NCBI GenBank assembly: GCA_964035575.1
Contig: OZ037860.1
Coordinates: 124,001-188,000 of the forward strand
Reading direction: 5' to 3'
Source of the DNA: Rhynchopus sp. YZ270_cl-10
Taxonomy: Eukaryota; Euglenozoa; Diplonemea; Diplonemida; Diplonemidae
DNA: 64,000 nucleotides
Positions within the stretch are counted from its first letter, which is position 1. Each line of letters begins with the position of its first letter. Both the position numbers and the translations under genes were made by a program. The notes below the pieces were generated by a model. The model did not search any database. It was not told the origin of the DNA and was given only the letters and a program-made list of their open reading frames with translations. Below, in pieces: positions 11,199 through 22,800 of the stretch.

Positions 11199-14100
11199 CT
11201 AATTCTTTTTATTCCCCTTTTTCCCCTTCCTTCCTCCGCTCTGTCTCCCCTTCTGTCCACCACCGCGACCATTGCGCCCTCTCTGCACCTCCTGGGGCGA
11301 GAGCACATGCTGCGTCGCTTGTGCCACTGCGTCGGTGAACACGTTCGACGTGTTGGACCTACCCTGAGCTGCATGGCGCTGGGGTCCTTTGGGAGCTGGG
11401 GAAGGAGCAGGTTGGGCGGAGGAGGTTGCATTGCCACGGCCTGCCGATGAGGAGGAGGAAGAAGTGGAGACTGCAGGTTGGGCGATGGAGGTTGTAGTGC
11501 CACGGCCTGCAGAGGTGGAGGAAGAAGAAGAAGAAGAGGAGGCTTGAGGTTGTCGGCCTATTCCCTCTCGAGCCGCTCGTGCCTCATTCTCCCTCCTTGT
11601 ACTCTCCGCTGCAAAGGCCTGCCCCCTACTGCTCCGGTTGTCCGTCAGGGCATGCAACGTCGACTTTGCCTTGCACTTTTCCTTAACCGACCACTCATGC
11701 AAACCCACCACCTTCATCACCTCATACCACTGAGTGAAAGTAGCGGTAGAGAGGGGGAGTGACAACAAGGGTCTGCCATCCTGTTTCTCTCCCTGACGGT
11801 AGTGGAACAGGGAGATCCACTTCGTCACAGAAGAAGGCACCGGCGACCCCATGGTGAGGCACGGGAAAAGACCCCCCCTCTCCGTCCGCTCCTCCTCCGT
11901 CCACATCCAAGCCTCGCTCTGCGCCCTCAGCAATTCCCTCACCCTCGCTTGCTTCTTCTGGTCAGGGATGCCTTCCACTGACAGAGAATGCGAGCGATCC
12001 GCCCCCTCCATCGCGGTGTCGAGGTCCTCCTCCTGCTCCTGCTCATCATCATCCATCTCCTCCACCTTCACACGCACCTCGGTGTCTGCCGCCTCGGCCT
12101 GTCGCCCCACCTCCTCCTCCAGCTGATCCCGAGAAGGGGTTCCCCAGCTGACCCTGCCTTCCCGAACGACGATGACCGCGCTGGTCTTGCCCCAGGTGTC
12201 GCAGTATCCGGCCTCCCCTGCTATCTTCCTAACCGCCTGACGGGCGACCACCGACTCCGGGCAATCACCGTCCCCCTCCCCGTTCCCACTCCACGGCTGC
12301 TGTGTCGCCCAGCAGTACAGGAACTCGCCCGGGCACGGAGAAGCACCTTGAGGACCAAAGAGAGCCATCCAGTCGCCGACACAGTCAGGTTCGAGTCCTT
12401 CAGGGTCGTCGCCCACCGCTCTCCGCACCGCATGGCAGGGGAGGAATAGCCGCCCTTCGCACACCACCCCAAAGCACCGCCCGTATGCCACCATGCGTTC
12501 TGCCTCCAGCTGTCGGGAGAGGTTCACCGCCGTCAACAACAGAGTGGTCGCCTTCTGCTCCGACTCATGCTTAGCTGCGATGGCGTAATGCCTCTCGCAG
12601 CGTTGCCTGTCATACTCCGCCCGGAGCGACTCTCCTGCTTCGGGGTGCCGATCGCAGTCTTCCAAGTACTGCGCATGCATCTTCTTCGCGTCCTCTGCGA
12701 GTTCCCGCTTGTGCCTGGCGGTCAGCTCCTCCACACGATGCCTGTCCGCCGCCTTCGCCTGGTCCAGACGCACATTCTGTTCCTCCAGGAAACGACTCAA
12801 CTCCTGCTGGCGGTCGCCAAAAGTGCCCCGAAGCGCGGCCAAATCCGGTCCCCACGACCGACGATGCTCCCGCCGTACCTCCAGGGCTTGCTGCCACGCG
12901 TCCGACGCACGCTGCAACGCTTCCTTCTTCTCCTGGTCCGCCTTTTGTTGTTGCTGCTTCTGCTGTTTCCGTTGCTTCTCGTGCTTCTGCTGCTTCTGTT
13001 CTGCCTGCTGCCCCTCTTCGCCCGCCATTGGCATGTCTACCTCCTCGACGTCCTCGCCCTCGGGAGCTGGCACTGCTGGAGAAGGAGCCCGTTTAGGTGG
13101 TGGGTCTCCGCTCCCCTCCGCAGAGGCAGCCTGAGCCGGAACATTCGAGTGCAAAAAAGACAGGGCACTGAAATATTCCGCCCTGCCAATTTGCGACAGA
13201 GGGCAGTGCTTGGACCCCTGAGCGCAGTGCAGACATGCCAAGCCACCACACGTGTGACAGCAGAAGTGTGCGTCCGACGCATCGAAGAGCTTGCTGCATT
13301 GTTCGCACTGCAGGAAAGTGTTCGACGCCTCCGCCTCCCTCGCTCCCACAAAAGCCATGGGGCGCTCTGACTGGCACTCCCCCTTACCACCTGTGGCCTC
13401 AAAAGACAGGATGTGCTGCTGCAGAGCCGGGTCCATGGTGAGGGGCTCGTAGTGTCCCGGGATACTGCCGGATCCATCTGCCGCATCCTGATCACCCGAG
13501 TGGAGGAGAAGGACCACTGCCTTAGGCCGTTTTCTTGGCACCATCAGAGAAGGGCGGGCGAACTCGTTGAGGATGACCACAGATACCTCAAGAGCCTCCC
13601 CTGCCCCCGCCACTGCAATGGCATCCGCCCACGTACGCTGGTCTCCTCTGTCCCCACTCGTCATCAGCCGCTGCCAGACCCCAAAATTAGGGACAGCCGC
13701 ACTCGACAGATCAGCGCGGCCCTGGACCTTCTTCACTGCCGCCTGGCGCAGACCCTCCACCGTCAAATCCGTGCGCCCGGTGGCGAAGAGCAAAGCCTCA
13801 AAAGCACAGTCCCCCGCCACAAACGACCAAGTCACCTTCGAGGCTCCCAGCTTGGCCGCCTGCTCCGTCGCCCGAGGCCTCTGCGCTGCCGGGCACTCAC
13901 GCAAAAACTCCCACTCACGCACCACATCGAGACCAGGCCCTTCCGGAATCACGGTGGCCGAATCGAACCTCCCGGTCCGCTTCCTCGGTGGCTCCACGTG
14001 GTCCGGCTTCACGTCCCTCTTGCGCTTCCCCTGCTGCTCCTCCGTTCGGTCTGCAGGACGACTCATATCGTCGTCAGGGTTCGCATCGTCACAGAGAGGT

Positions 14101-15251
14101 TCCACGGCCCCTGCACTGCGGCGTCCAAACCGGTCCATGTCCTCTGCAGACGGTGCCACATCTACCTCCACACACGGCTCCCGCTTCAGGGTGGCAATCC
14201 CTACACACATAGCACCCCGCTCCAGAAAGGAAGATGCGACCTTTTTCTGGTACGCCACCGCAATGCTCTCCCGGATGCGCAACTCTGCCGACCCTGTTAG
14301 GTGCGACGTCTGTCCCGTCGTCAGGCCTCCAAGCTGCGCAATCAAGAGGTTCGCCTCGTCGCCTGCACCCCCGAAGGCTTCAAACACAATAGGGGAGAAC
14401 TTGGTGTTGATCTTGTTCAAATCCCGCTCGTGCTTCTCCCGTTTGACCTGGCCCTGGTTCTTCGCCGACCAGCCCACAAACTTCGAGGCCCCTGTTCTGT
14501 AGGAAGGCAAGGTGGGGCACACGTGGGTGATGTCCAAACAACGAGGTCCATTTTCCGCCACTCCTACTGGGAGGTAGACATCGCCTGGCCGCTTCTTAGA
14601 CTCCAACTCCACTCGCACGGTCTCCTCCAAAGCAGGGTCCAAGCCCGCCCCTTGAGCCGCTCTGTACACCGAATCCCGCAAGGCGTTGTGGCGGGCGACG
14701 CGGTGTTTGGAGTAGGGGCAGCCAAAGGTGTGGTCGCCAAAGGAGTCCATGACAACCCTTTTCTGCCCCCCCTGACATGCCGAGCAAGTCGTTCCCTCCG
14801 CATGGATGGCCACCCCTAGTCGGAAACGGGTCACAACCGCAAAATCCGCTGAAGACATCTGGTTCCTTGCTGAGGGTGTCGCCGTGAGGTACGTCCCGGA
14901 AAGCGGCAGGAGAAGGGACTTCATCCGTGCTCGGTCTCGCATGCAGAGCTGTTGCATCAACTTGTCTGCCTGGGCGTCAATCACCGCAGATGACAGACTC
15001 TGCTGCTCCAGGATCTTCTTCGGCTGGGCCCTGTCCACGTGAAACGCCACCGGTACCCTGGAGTTGTACTCCTCAGCCGCGCTGTTCCATCTCTCCTCAT
15101 CCCAGGTGAAGGCAGGGTCCAAGGCCTGCGACAGTTGCAGGTTCCCTGACTGAGAGGCGAGGGACGCAGCCGTCCGATGGTCCACTGTGCGACGGATACC
15201 CAGCCCCCCAAGCGCCACAGGAAGCGCCGCCTGCGCCCTTGCCAACTCCGG
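11199..15251 (-). CDS. LINE A copy 1 polyprotein, C-terminal piece
   Basis: Encodes the region from the RT thumb (LARAQAALPVALGGLGIRRT) to the end. In order: CCHC knuckle (CSACQG...GDHTFGC), restriction-like endonuclease (RHNALRD, KRPGDVYLP, LDITHV), second OTU-like domain (AGDCAFEAL...GHYEPL), Cys-rich finger (CEQCSKLF...CCHTCGGLACLHC), a Gln/Lys/Glu-rich coiled coil, the FPCLTMGSPVPSSV module and a Ser-rich basic tail. The frame is intact from the insertion point at 15251 to the stop at 11199. An ATG at 15284 lies inside the inserted element and is not a real start. The copy is cut from its N-terminal part by insertions and should be non-functional. Confidence 0.85.
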   Translation of the reverse strand, partial: PELARAQAALPVALGGLGIRRTVDHRTAASLASQSGNLQLSQALDPAFTWDEERWNSAAEEYNSRVPVAFHVDRAQPKKILEQQSLSSAVIDAQADKLMQQLCMRDRARMKSLLLPLSGTYLTATPSARNQMSSADFAVVTRFRLGVAIHAEGTTCSACQGGQKRVVMDSFGDHTFGCPYSKHRVARHNALRDSVYRAAQGAGLDPALEETVRVELESKKRPGDVYLPVGVAENGPRCLDITHVCPTLPSYRTGASKFVGWSAKNQGQVKREKHERDLNKINTKFSPIVFEAFGGAGDEANLLIAQLGGLTTGQTSHLTGSAELRIRESIAVAYQKKVASSFLERGAMCVGIATLKREPCVEVDVAPSAEDMDRFGRRSAGAVEPLCDDANPDDDMSRPADRTEEQQGKRKRDVKPDHVEPPRKRTGRFDSATVIPEGPGLDVVREWEFLRECPAAQRPRATEQAAKLGASKVTWSFVAGDCAFEALLFATGRTDLTVEGLRQAAVKKVQGRADLSSAAVPNFGVWQRLMTSGDRGDQRTWADAIAVAGAGEALEVSVVILNEFARPSLMVPRKRPKAVVLLLHSGDQDAADGSGSIPGHYEPLTMDPALQQHILSFEATGGKGECQSERPMAFVGAREAEASNTFLQCEQCSKLFDASDAHFCCHTCGGLACLHCAQGSKHCPLSQIGRAEYFSALSFLHSNVPAQAASAEGSGDPPPKRAPSPAVPAPEGEDVEEVDMPMAGEEGQQAEQKQQKHEKQRKQQKQQQQKADQEKKEALQRASDAWQQALEVRREHRRSWGPDLAALRGTFGDRQQELSRFLEEQNVRLDQAKAADRHRVEELTARHKRELAEDAKKMHAQYLEDCDRHPEAGESLRAEYDRQRCERHYAIAAKHESEQKATTLLLTAVNLSRQLEAERMVAYGRCFGVVCEGRLFLPCHAVRRAVGDDPEGLEPDCVGDWMALFGPQGASPCPGEFLYCWATQQPWSGNGEGDGDCPESVVARQAVRKIAGEAGYCDTWGKTSAVIVVREGRVSWGTPSRDQLEEEVGRQAEAADTEVRVKVEEMDDDEQEQEEDLDTAMEGADRSHSLSVEGIPDQKKQARVRELLRAQSEAWMWTEEERTERGGLFPCLTMGSPVPSSVTKWISLFHYRQGEKQDGRPLLSLPLSTATFTQWYEVMKVVGLHEWSVKEKCKAKSTLHALTDNRSSRGQAFAAESTRRENEARAAREGIGRQPQASSSSSSSSTSAGRGTTTSIAQPAVSTSSSSSSAGRGNATSSAQPAPSPAPKGPQRHAAQGRSNTSNVFTDAVAQATQHVLSPQEVQRGRNGRGGGQKGRQSGGRKGKKGNKKN

Positions 15252-15627
15252 CCGGGGTTCATTTTTTTTTACAAAGGGGTTCATTTTTTTTTACAAAGGG
15301 GTTCATTTTTTTTTACAAGGGGTTCATTTTTTTTTACAGGGGTTCATTTTTTTTTACACAAAAAACTATGTTAAGACGAAATCCTATCTTGTTTTGTATA
15401 AAACTCTGTTGGCTCTACCGTACTCTTCGCCCGCCTTTTATACAAAACTTGAAACACCGACCATTTTTGGTCATCATTTTTTCCTTTTCATTTTTCCATT
15501 TCCTTTTTCCTTTTCCATTTCCTGTTCATTTTATTGTCTTTATTGTCTTCTCCATTTCTTCCTTTTTCCTTTCTAATCTCATAAAAAACTAGACCAAGTA
15601 CAAAAGAGAAAAAAAAAAAAAAAAAAA
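15252..15627 (+). mobile_element. Short poly(A) retroelement (SINE-like) inside LINE A copy 1
   Basis: Flanked by an exact 9-bp TSD, CAACTCCGG (15243-15251 and 15628-15636). The uninterrupted site is seen in LINE A copy 2 near 39533-39541. It ends in about 20 A on the plus strand. The first ~100 bp are five imperfect tandem copies of a unit of about 20 bp starting GGTTCATTTTTTTTTACA; the rest is AT-rich and non-coding. No tRNA-like A/B boxes are evident, so it may be a SINE of another origin or the end of an unknown LINE. Confidence 0.8.
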
Positions 15628-15779
15628 CAACTCCGGCAGCGCCCCATCCGGGTCATGCAGAAGCGCAGCCAGGCACCTGTCGATCAGGTCGTCAAAGGCC
15701 GTCAGGTACTCCGCGCACTGTGGGATCCCCCGCATGTAGAACACCATGCGGCAGTAGCCTTCGCAGTATCTCAGTACGT
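15628..15779 (-). CDS. LINE A copy 1 polyprotein, middle piece
   Basis: About 50 codons of the RT thumb (YCEGYCRMVFYMRGIPQCAEYL...DPDGALPEL) left between the SINE-like insertion on one side and LINE C on the other. It matches 39533-39684 of copy 2. Confidence 0.8.
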
Positions 15780-15801
15780 TTTTTTTTTTTTTTTTTTTTT
15801 T

Positions 15802-15839
<38 letters not shown>

Positions 15840-15850
15840 CCACCTCCACT

Positions 15851-15882
<32 letters not shown>

Positions 15883-18800
15883 CCCGGTGGTCCGGGTTTT
15901 GAGTGTTTTTAGTGTTTTCTTTTTCCCAGAGAGGGTTGGGGGGAGGTGATCAGGGGTCTCAGGGACCTCGAATCAAAACAGAGGTGTCTTGACAAAAAAG
16001 GCTCAAAGGTGCAGAGGTCTGTTTAGCCTTACAGCAAATCCTTTAAAAAAGGAAAGGCCTTGAGACATAACAAAAGAGGGTTTTGAGGCAGACGGAGGGG
16101 CTCAACAAATAAGACCTTCCAGGACCCAAGTTTTTTCTAGCCCACAGCAACATAGGTAGAAAGAACATGAGAGGAAGAAGGGACTTACCTGCATGTGAGA
16201 TGAAGAGGGAAATAGGCAGAGGAGAAGGAGGGGCTTTTTCACTTCAGGGGTTCTTGATGGTCAGGGCTGGGTTTCTTCTAGGTGGAGATTCCCATGGGTA
16301 GACCAAAAAGAGAGAGTAGGTTGAGGTGAAAAAGTTTGGGACAATAAAGACAATAAAGACAATGTAAAACAGTTGAAACAATGACAATAACATACAGACA
16401 GACCAAGTGATGACCTCCCATGCCTCAGGGGCAAGGATGTTCAGCTGGTTCTGGGTTAGTTTCCTGAATCTGGAGGGGGGGTGAGCGAATCATACAACCC
16501 TTCAGTATGGAAACGGAGTCTTGGGCAAGCCTGTGAAAAAGAGGAATAATGGAACAAAAGGACAAGGGTAAAAAAAATATTAACAAGGGGGTGAATAAAA
16601 TAAAGAAAATATTAACAAACTAGACAAGGGGGTGAGGGGTAAAAAATGGGAGTTGTGTTTTTGAATTTTCTGTACAATATTGGATCTGTGCACAGGGGGC
16701 ATTACCCCTCTAACAGCAAGGGTAAAGTTGAAAATAAAGGAAAGTGCTTCTTTGAGGCACTATGACACTTTGACAATCTATTTTTTGAAAGTAAAGTAAA
16801 AAGAAGTGCATCCTGGTGGCACTTTGACACTGGCAAACATTCTATTCTATTGTGTCTACTGTTTCTATTCTAAATTCTAAAACACTGGCTGGGCGACCTC
16901 CTGGGAACACCTCACACAAAAATCAAAATGGTAAATGACAAAAATAAAAATGGGGAAAACCACGTTTTCGTACACATATTCTTTGCTTTGCTTTGCTTTG
17001 GTTTGCTTAGTTTTGTGTTGTTTTCTTTGTATCTCTTGTTTATTGAAAGTCCTCATCAACCGCGTCGACATCGATGGAGCAAGCCGCAGCACAGGAAGTG
17101 GCAGACGGGTGGGCGGAGGGTGCGGTGTGGCCACTTCCTGTCTGGGCGTTCATTGCTGCTGATGCGGTGGAGGAGTCGGAGGTGGACTGTGCGGCGGCGA
17201 TGGGGGACTCTTCATCGCTCTCCATCATCACCTCTGCGGCAGTGTAGCGTCGTCCGAAAGGGGATGTGGGCTCAGCAGAACAGGAAGTGGCAGACGGGTG
17301 GGCGGAGGGTGCTGTGTGGCCACTTCCTGTCTGCGATGTTGTAGCGGGTGCCGTGGTGGCATCGACCCCATCTGGGTCTCGCCCTCGGGACCCTGGATCC
17401 AAAGCTAGCGACACCGTCACCGTAGGGTCCCAATCATTCGCCCTATCCCGAAAGCTCGAGTCGCTCATTGCCCTGTTGAGGCAGTCCAGTGTGGACCGGA
17501 TCTTCTTCTTTGCCGCCTCGGGAGCCTCCCAATTCAGCGCCTTCCAGGTGTGGAGCCATTCCCGAAACGCCCAGAAGCACCCCTCTGTGCCGAGTCGCGT
17601 ATCCACCGCCCCTTGCCTGTGGTGGAAGGCCTCCACCCACTGCTGGACGTTCCGCATCACCGGCTGCCCCATTGACAGGCAGGGGTAGAAACCCCCTTTC
17701 GACACCGTGTACCCCCACTGCAGCTTCCGTGCGATCTCCTCCACCTTCTGCCGCGCTTCGCCCTCCACATCGTCCAGGCGAAAAGAGTCCGTCGGGGTCT
17801 CAGCGTCCGCCTTCGGGTTCTCGACCGCGGGGGTGGACTGCCTGGCCTTACGCACCCTGTTGTCCCGTTCTGTCGTCACCCTGGCCTGGGAGACCCCCTT
17901 CCTACGAGTCTGTGTGTCCCCGAGCTCGATACCCTGCTTTGCGGTACCTGGTTTCGCGGTTCCAGGCTTCTTGTCCTCCCCAGTGGACGGAGCAGCACGC
18001 GGCAGGAAGGCCTGAGGGAGGAGACAGGACGCAGTGCACAGCTTGGAGAAAGCCATGTCCTCCTCATCCCTCAAATCGCCATGCGAGCGTTCAGCGTCCC
18101 TCAGCAGCAAAAGACACCGCTCAGACGTGGCGTGCAGGAGGATGGTCTCCCGTCCCTGCATGGACTCTTCGTTGCCGATGTTGCGGCGCCCCTCAGCCTC
18201 CTGTTCCTCGCACGAGGCAAACCCTAACCGGAACCTCAGACGGCTCTCCTCTCTCCTCTGCGATGCAGTGAGGCTCTGGGCTTGCCTTCGGTTCAAGGCA
18301 CCTGCCTTCGTCAGCTCACTCGTCTTCGCCGATCCAGGCTGCGCTCCAGCGGGGCTGCGGACACCCATCGCCTTCTCCTGCATCGTCTCACGTCGCTGCT
18401 CCGACGATTTGACCTTAGCAGAAACGAAGCGAGATGCACTCTCGGATCTGGCCCGGCGCAAGAGGACCTCCGCAGCCTCCCGTTCCTGCCTCTGGCGTTC
18501 CTCCGACAACCTCCTCCGCTCTGCCGACCGCCGGCGTAACTCTTTCCCCTCCTCTGGTGGGACTTCACCCTCAACCCCACCCTCGAAGCCCGATTCCCTA
18601 TCCTCAGGTTCCTCGGCAAAGCGGGGTGGCGTCACCGGCTGGGGAGAAGCGTCAGTCTGGTGCAGGTCTTGCATCGTAGCGCCAGCCTGCTCCCAATCTC
18701 CTTGAGAAGAGGGCGGCATAGGAGGAGTCTCATCAGGGTGTGCAGGGTGACGGACCGGTGTCGCTCCTGTCTGAGTCTGATCCACATCCATCTCCTCCTC

Positions 18801-19800
18801 CTTGACCCCGGCTTGGCGCATCTCAGCCTCATGGCGCTTCACCATCTCAGCTACCTCCAGTTCCTCTTCCCTTTCCCATTGGTCTTTCAGGGCACCCTCA
18901 TGAACCCCCGCTCGTACACACCACCAAAGCCGCAGGAGACCCCTCTCAGTTTCATGGAACCGCATAAGGTCACGAACATGGGGAGCACCGTTGTCAATCG
19001 GGTCCTCATTCCCACGCCTGGTCCCTCTGGGCCCGTCTGGCTGGTCATCCATAGGGACCGGGGGCCCAGCACAAGTCACTTGGTCCTGGCTGACTCGGCA
19101 CGCCACGCAACAGCTCGTGCAGCAAGTCGTACAGAAATGTGACTCTGCTTCCGCTCCTTCGCTGTGCCCATCGCATCCCCTGCAAATGAACGGGCCTGTC
19201 GTAGGCTCCCAAAGGTATGTGTCGGCACGTAGAGGCTTCGCTGCGCAGAGGATCTTGACTGCATCGACGTTCAGCGAGAGGGTCTCAAAGTGCCCGGCGA
19301 TTACTCCAGTAAAAACCAGTCCCAGGGCTCCGTGGGGGGCACATAGGCGAGGGACATAGATTTTGGGCACGGCGCCCGGGGAGACAAGGATTATGGTCAT
19401 CTCGAGTACCTCACATAAGCCCATGATCATCGTTTCATCCGCCCACGTGGTGTCGTCTCTGCATCCTTCTCGCAATTTCCGTTCCATCCACGATCGACGG
19501 TCTCCAGTGCGCGCAGCCAGCTTAGCGTCACGAAGAACTTGGGCAACTGCCAGTTTCCGGAGGAGCGATGACGAATGGTAGGGTGTATTCGGAGCGAAGT
19601 TCGCGGCCAAGGCGTCAAACAGGCAGTCACCCACAGTGAAGCTGTTCCTCGTACGCGAGCCAAGAAATTCTGCCTGCCTGTCCACCGCCCAAGACTTGAA
19701 GACATTCATATCTGTCAGAGAGTGGGTCGGGGAGAGGACCAGCTTCTCTAAGTTGTGTAGAAAAGATGAGGCCTCCTGATCGTCCTCCCTCGGTGTCGCC
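15780..19800 (-). mobile_element. LINE C, 5'-truncated copy inserted into LINE A copy 1
   Basis: Exact 14-bp TSD GTATCTCAGTACGT at 15766-15779 and 19801-19814; the empty site is present in copy 2 (about 39671-39684). The 3' end begins with a ~60-nt T-run, a 13-bp spacer, a second T-run (15853-15882) and about 1.15 kb of 3' UTR. The 5' end at 19800 cuts into an open frame, the usual 5' truncation of target-primed reverse transcription. The protein is related to the second half of LINE A and B but clearly divergent, so it is a third family. Confidence 0.85.
17040..19799 (-). CDS. LINE C polyprotein, C-terminal half (OTU domain + coiled coil + tail)
   Basis: The frame is open from the truncation point (ATPREDDQEASSF...) to a stop at 17040; the first ATG is at 19709. 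An OTU-like domain comes first (VGDCLFDAL with the catalytic Cys, TWADETMIMGLCEVLEMTIILV, AGHFETL with the His), then a Cys-rich finger (CRGCDGHS...CTTCCTSCCVAC), a long charged region with coiled coil (RRRSAERRRLSEERQRQERE), a conserved FYPCLSMGQPVMRNV module, and a Ser/Thr-rich tail with a repeated block (QTGSGHTAPSAHPSATS, twice). The order matches the C-terminal third of LINE A and B. No RT or endonuclease remains in this copy. Confidence 0.75.
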   Translation of the reverse strand, partial: ATPREDDQEASSFLHNLEKLVLSPTHSLTDMNVFKSWAVDRQAEFLGSRTRNSFTVGDCLFDALAANFAPNTPYHSSSLLRKLAVAQVLRDAKLAARTGDRRSWMERKLREGCRDDTTWADETMIMGLCEVLEMTIILVSPGAVPKIYVPRLCAPHGALGLVFTGVIAGHFETLSLNVDAVKILCAAKPLRADTYLWEPTTGPFICRGCDGHSEGAEAESHFCTTCCTSCCVACRVSQDQVTCAGPPVPMDDQPDGPRGTRRGNEDPIDNGAPHVRDLMRFHETERGLLRLWWCVRAGVHEGALKDQWEREEELEVAEMVKRHEAEMRQAGVKEEEMDVDQTQTGATPVRHPAHPDETPPMPPSSQGDWEQAGATMQDLHQTDASPQPVTPPRFAEEPEDRESGFEGGVEGEVPPEEGKELRRRSAERRRLSEERQRQEREAAEVLLRRARSESASRFVSAKVKSSEQRRETMQEKAMGVRSPAGAQPGSAKTSELTKAGALNRRQAQSLTASQRREESRLRFRLGFASCEEQEAEGRRNIGNEESMQGRETILLHATSERCLLLLRDAERSHGDLRDEEDMAFSKLCTASCLLPQAFLPRAAPSTGEDKKPGTAKPGTAKQGIELGDTQTRRKGVSQARVTTERDNRVRKARQSTPAVENPKADAETPTDSFRLDDVEGEARQKVEEIARKLQWGYTVSKGGFYPCLSMGQPVMRNVQQWVEAFHHRQGAVDTRLGTEGCFWAFREWLHTWKALNWEAPEAAKKKIRSTLDCLNRAMSDSSFRDRANDWDPTVTVSLALDPGSRGRDPDGVDATTAPATTSQTGSGHTAPSAHPSATSCSAEPTSPFGRRYTAAEVMMESDEESPIAAAQSTSDSSTASAAMNAQTGSGHTAPSAHPSATSCAAACSIDVDAVDEDFQ

Positions 19801-22800
19801 GTATCTCAGTACGTAGAAGGCTGCCTGGGAGTCCCCGAGGTCCACAAGGGCTTCCAGGTTGCGGCGGGAATCGTCCACCTTCCGGGCCATGTACTCCTCG
19901 CAGAATGCCGCAGACCCAATGGGGATGCCCAAGAAATCGAACCCATCCACATCCAACAGCCGGAACCCGCCTTCACCCATGGCGTCCTGTCCACCCTCGG
20001 TCAACGTGAACCCCACCGCCTTGAGCTCCTCCGTGGAGACGCCACCAGTGGAGATGAGCTCACACTTGTTCGCGTTCACCTCCAACCCCAGTTCGGAGCT
20101 ACGAGTGCGCAGAACCTGGTACGCCTCAAAAACCGCCTTAGGGGACCCCCGCAGAGAGCCGTCATCGAGGTACCACAAAGTCCCATCCAGGCCTGGGTGC
20201 CCCTTCAGCTCTAGCGCCATCTGGTGGATGGTCAGGGAGAAGAGAAGCGGGCCCAAGGGATCTCCTTGTTGAGCTCCGCGCTGTGACCTTATGGTATCTC
20301 CACCATAAAACAGGCTGGAGGGCTCCAGGTAACACCATCGCACCCATGGGGCCAGCTCGGGGAGGTTCGCGTCGACCGCTCTTAGCATCGACAGGCGGTC
20401 TACGCAGTTGAACGCGTTACGGTAGTCAATTTTCAAAATGACTTTACCTTTTCCGCGGTTGCGCACGGCGTACTGCGAGATAACATCAGTCGCCACTGCC
20501 GCCCCCCTTGCCGTTGCCACCCCCACCTGGTTCCCTCGAAGAAGAAGCGTCCTAGCAGGCACCCGCACTCGCGCCGACAGAATCTTTCCCACCAGTCTGC
20601 GGAGAGTGTCCCCAACCGCAATCGGTCGCACGTCCTCCTCCAGGCCCGGCCCCTTTGCAGGCTTCCGGAGAGCCACCAAGTTAGCGCCGGCGAAGAACTC
20701 AGCCACCTCCACTGGAGCATTTCCTCGTGCCAAAGACGTCAACACTGCGGCCAGCGCTGCCAAAGTGCCCTTAGCCCGCCTCTGTAGGCAAAGTGTACGA
20801 AGGTGCGCGCCCGTCACGTTCGAGGGACCCGCCGCCGATGACTTCGGCATGCTCCGCAGGGCCTTCATCACCTCCACCACTGTCACCGGTGGGACCTCCT
20901 GAGGCTGGGGCCAATCCGCCTGCTCCAGGGCCTTGGAGTCGGCAGCGGCTGGGTGCTTCGTCTGAAGCTTTTCCATCGTCGCCGGTGTCTGTGGGGCGAG
21001 GCCGTCGCTGGTAGCGCAAGACATGGCCTGGCTCGGGAGTCCTGCTCTCGCTTTGGCGATGGTGCGCTTCCGTTTCCCTTCGTCAGTGTCTTCATCCGAC
21101 CACCCAGAGGGCCTTGGCTTCCGCTCCTCTACCGTTTGCTCCCACAGGGCGACATACTGGCCAGCCTTCCAAGCCTCCAAGTCCTTCCCCCAGGTGCTCG
21201 TCAAACGTCGCTCCTGGTCCTTGCCCCCTCGTTCTGTCCGTGTCCGGTGCAACACTGTGAAGAACAGTGCAAGGCGCTTCCAGGCCACCTCGTCCTGGTA
21301 CTCCAGGATGTCCATGAGGACCCTCAGGAAGAGCTCGCTGTACAGCTGTAGGTGTTTGTCTGGGCACCCGCCCTTCAGCTGGATCCTGGTGGTCCCCATG
21401 ACTTCAAAGGAGGGGAGGTCATCCTGATCTGTCAGCATTCCTCGACTGGAGGGAGACGGAGCGGTGAAGCCTTCTTCGCCAAAGTGCACCGTACAGGTGT
21501 TGCAGACCTCCTTGCTCTGCGGCAATAGCATGTCGCACTGATCGTTCGCACAGCGCGACATGCCCAAGTGGCCCAACAGCTCGTCGGGGATGTACGCCCC
21601 ATCGGCCTGGTGGCGACGCATGTGCTGCAGCAAGCCCTTACGAGACAGGCCCCCGACCGCATCACTCGAAGACAAAATTCCCGCTCTGCATCCATCAAAG
21701 GGGCAGAACACCCGATCCGCATTGATGTGTCCCAGCTTGGTAGCCAGGGGGGCGGTGGTGGTGGTGTTGGTGGGGATGATGCCATCCAAATGCGCTGTGT
21801 CCAGCACTGCCTGCCGAGCCTCCTTCCTCATCTTCTCTGCCATCCCCTCCTTGGTCTTCCCCACCTCCGGGACAAGCTCCACTGCCTCAAAGTGAGAGTC
21901 ACAGAGAGCGATGACGACCGTGGGAAGTTTCGCTTGGAAGCTCTCCGCGTACGACTTGGCGACTCTTTTGCTACCAGGGGTGATGCGCACGAGGGGGTTC
22001 TCTTCCGATGCCTGCACCACCACGATGTTGATGCGGGATGCTGTCGCGGTGAGCTGAAGCCCCAAGTGGTTGAGGTGGGCCTCGCCGGTCACACCATTGG
22101 CAAACTCCGTCATGGCCTCCTGCGACCCCAGCACCTGCACCAGGCGGTTCGACACCTCCACTGCTGTGTCATATAGCTGCTTGCGCATTGCCCTCACGTC
22201 CGGCTGCGTGTCGTGGTCCCAGAGGTGTAGTGCCACATAACCACAATCATTAGTAGACACGTTGGGGATGCGTTTAGCTCCAAACTTCGCCAGAGTCGCG
22301 TCCACAGACACCGCCTGCTCTGTATACGCAGGAGCGTTCACGTTTGCGCACCCACCGGTCAACGCAAACGGGGACAAGCTTACCGGGTGCTCCGGATCAG
22401 CAGGGGCAGGGCGCAGGTCCCAGGGCGTCACCGCTCGCCACAACAACGACAGCAAGACCAGTAGGGACACCGCCAGCATGCCAAATGCCATCCCGATCCT
22501 ACGAGTCCACCTGCGTGCTGCCACACGGCGCACCTCCAAGAGAAGAACCCAGCCAAGTGGGCGCGCGACGCCGACCAGTGCCACAAAACCCGCCAAACAA
22601 CCACCTGCGGACCATGCAACCCACACCCACTCGGCTGCACGCACCGACAACTGACCCACCCCCATCACACTGGCTCTCACCAAGCTGGCAGCCACTCGGA
22701 TCCCTCCGGTCCATCGGTGCACTCGCTCGCTCGCCCCTTCCAGCCACCGCCACCCCCTGCGTGCGCGGCACAGTCCCCGCAGCAGACCCACCCCCAGCAC

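Noticed and set aside
15240-15284. ATG at 15284 as the start of a 1,361-codon gene
   Set aside because: It lies inside the SINE-like insertion. The downstream frame is the C-terminal piece of LINE A copy 1.
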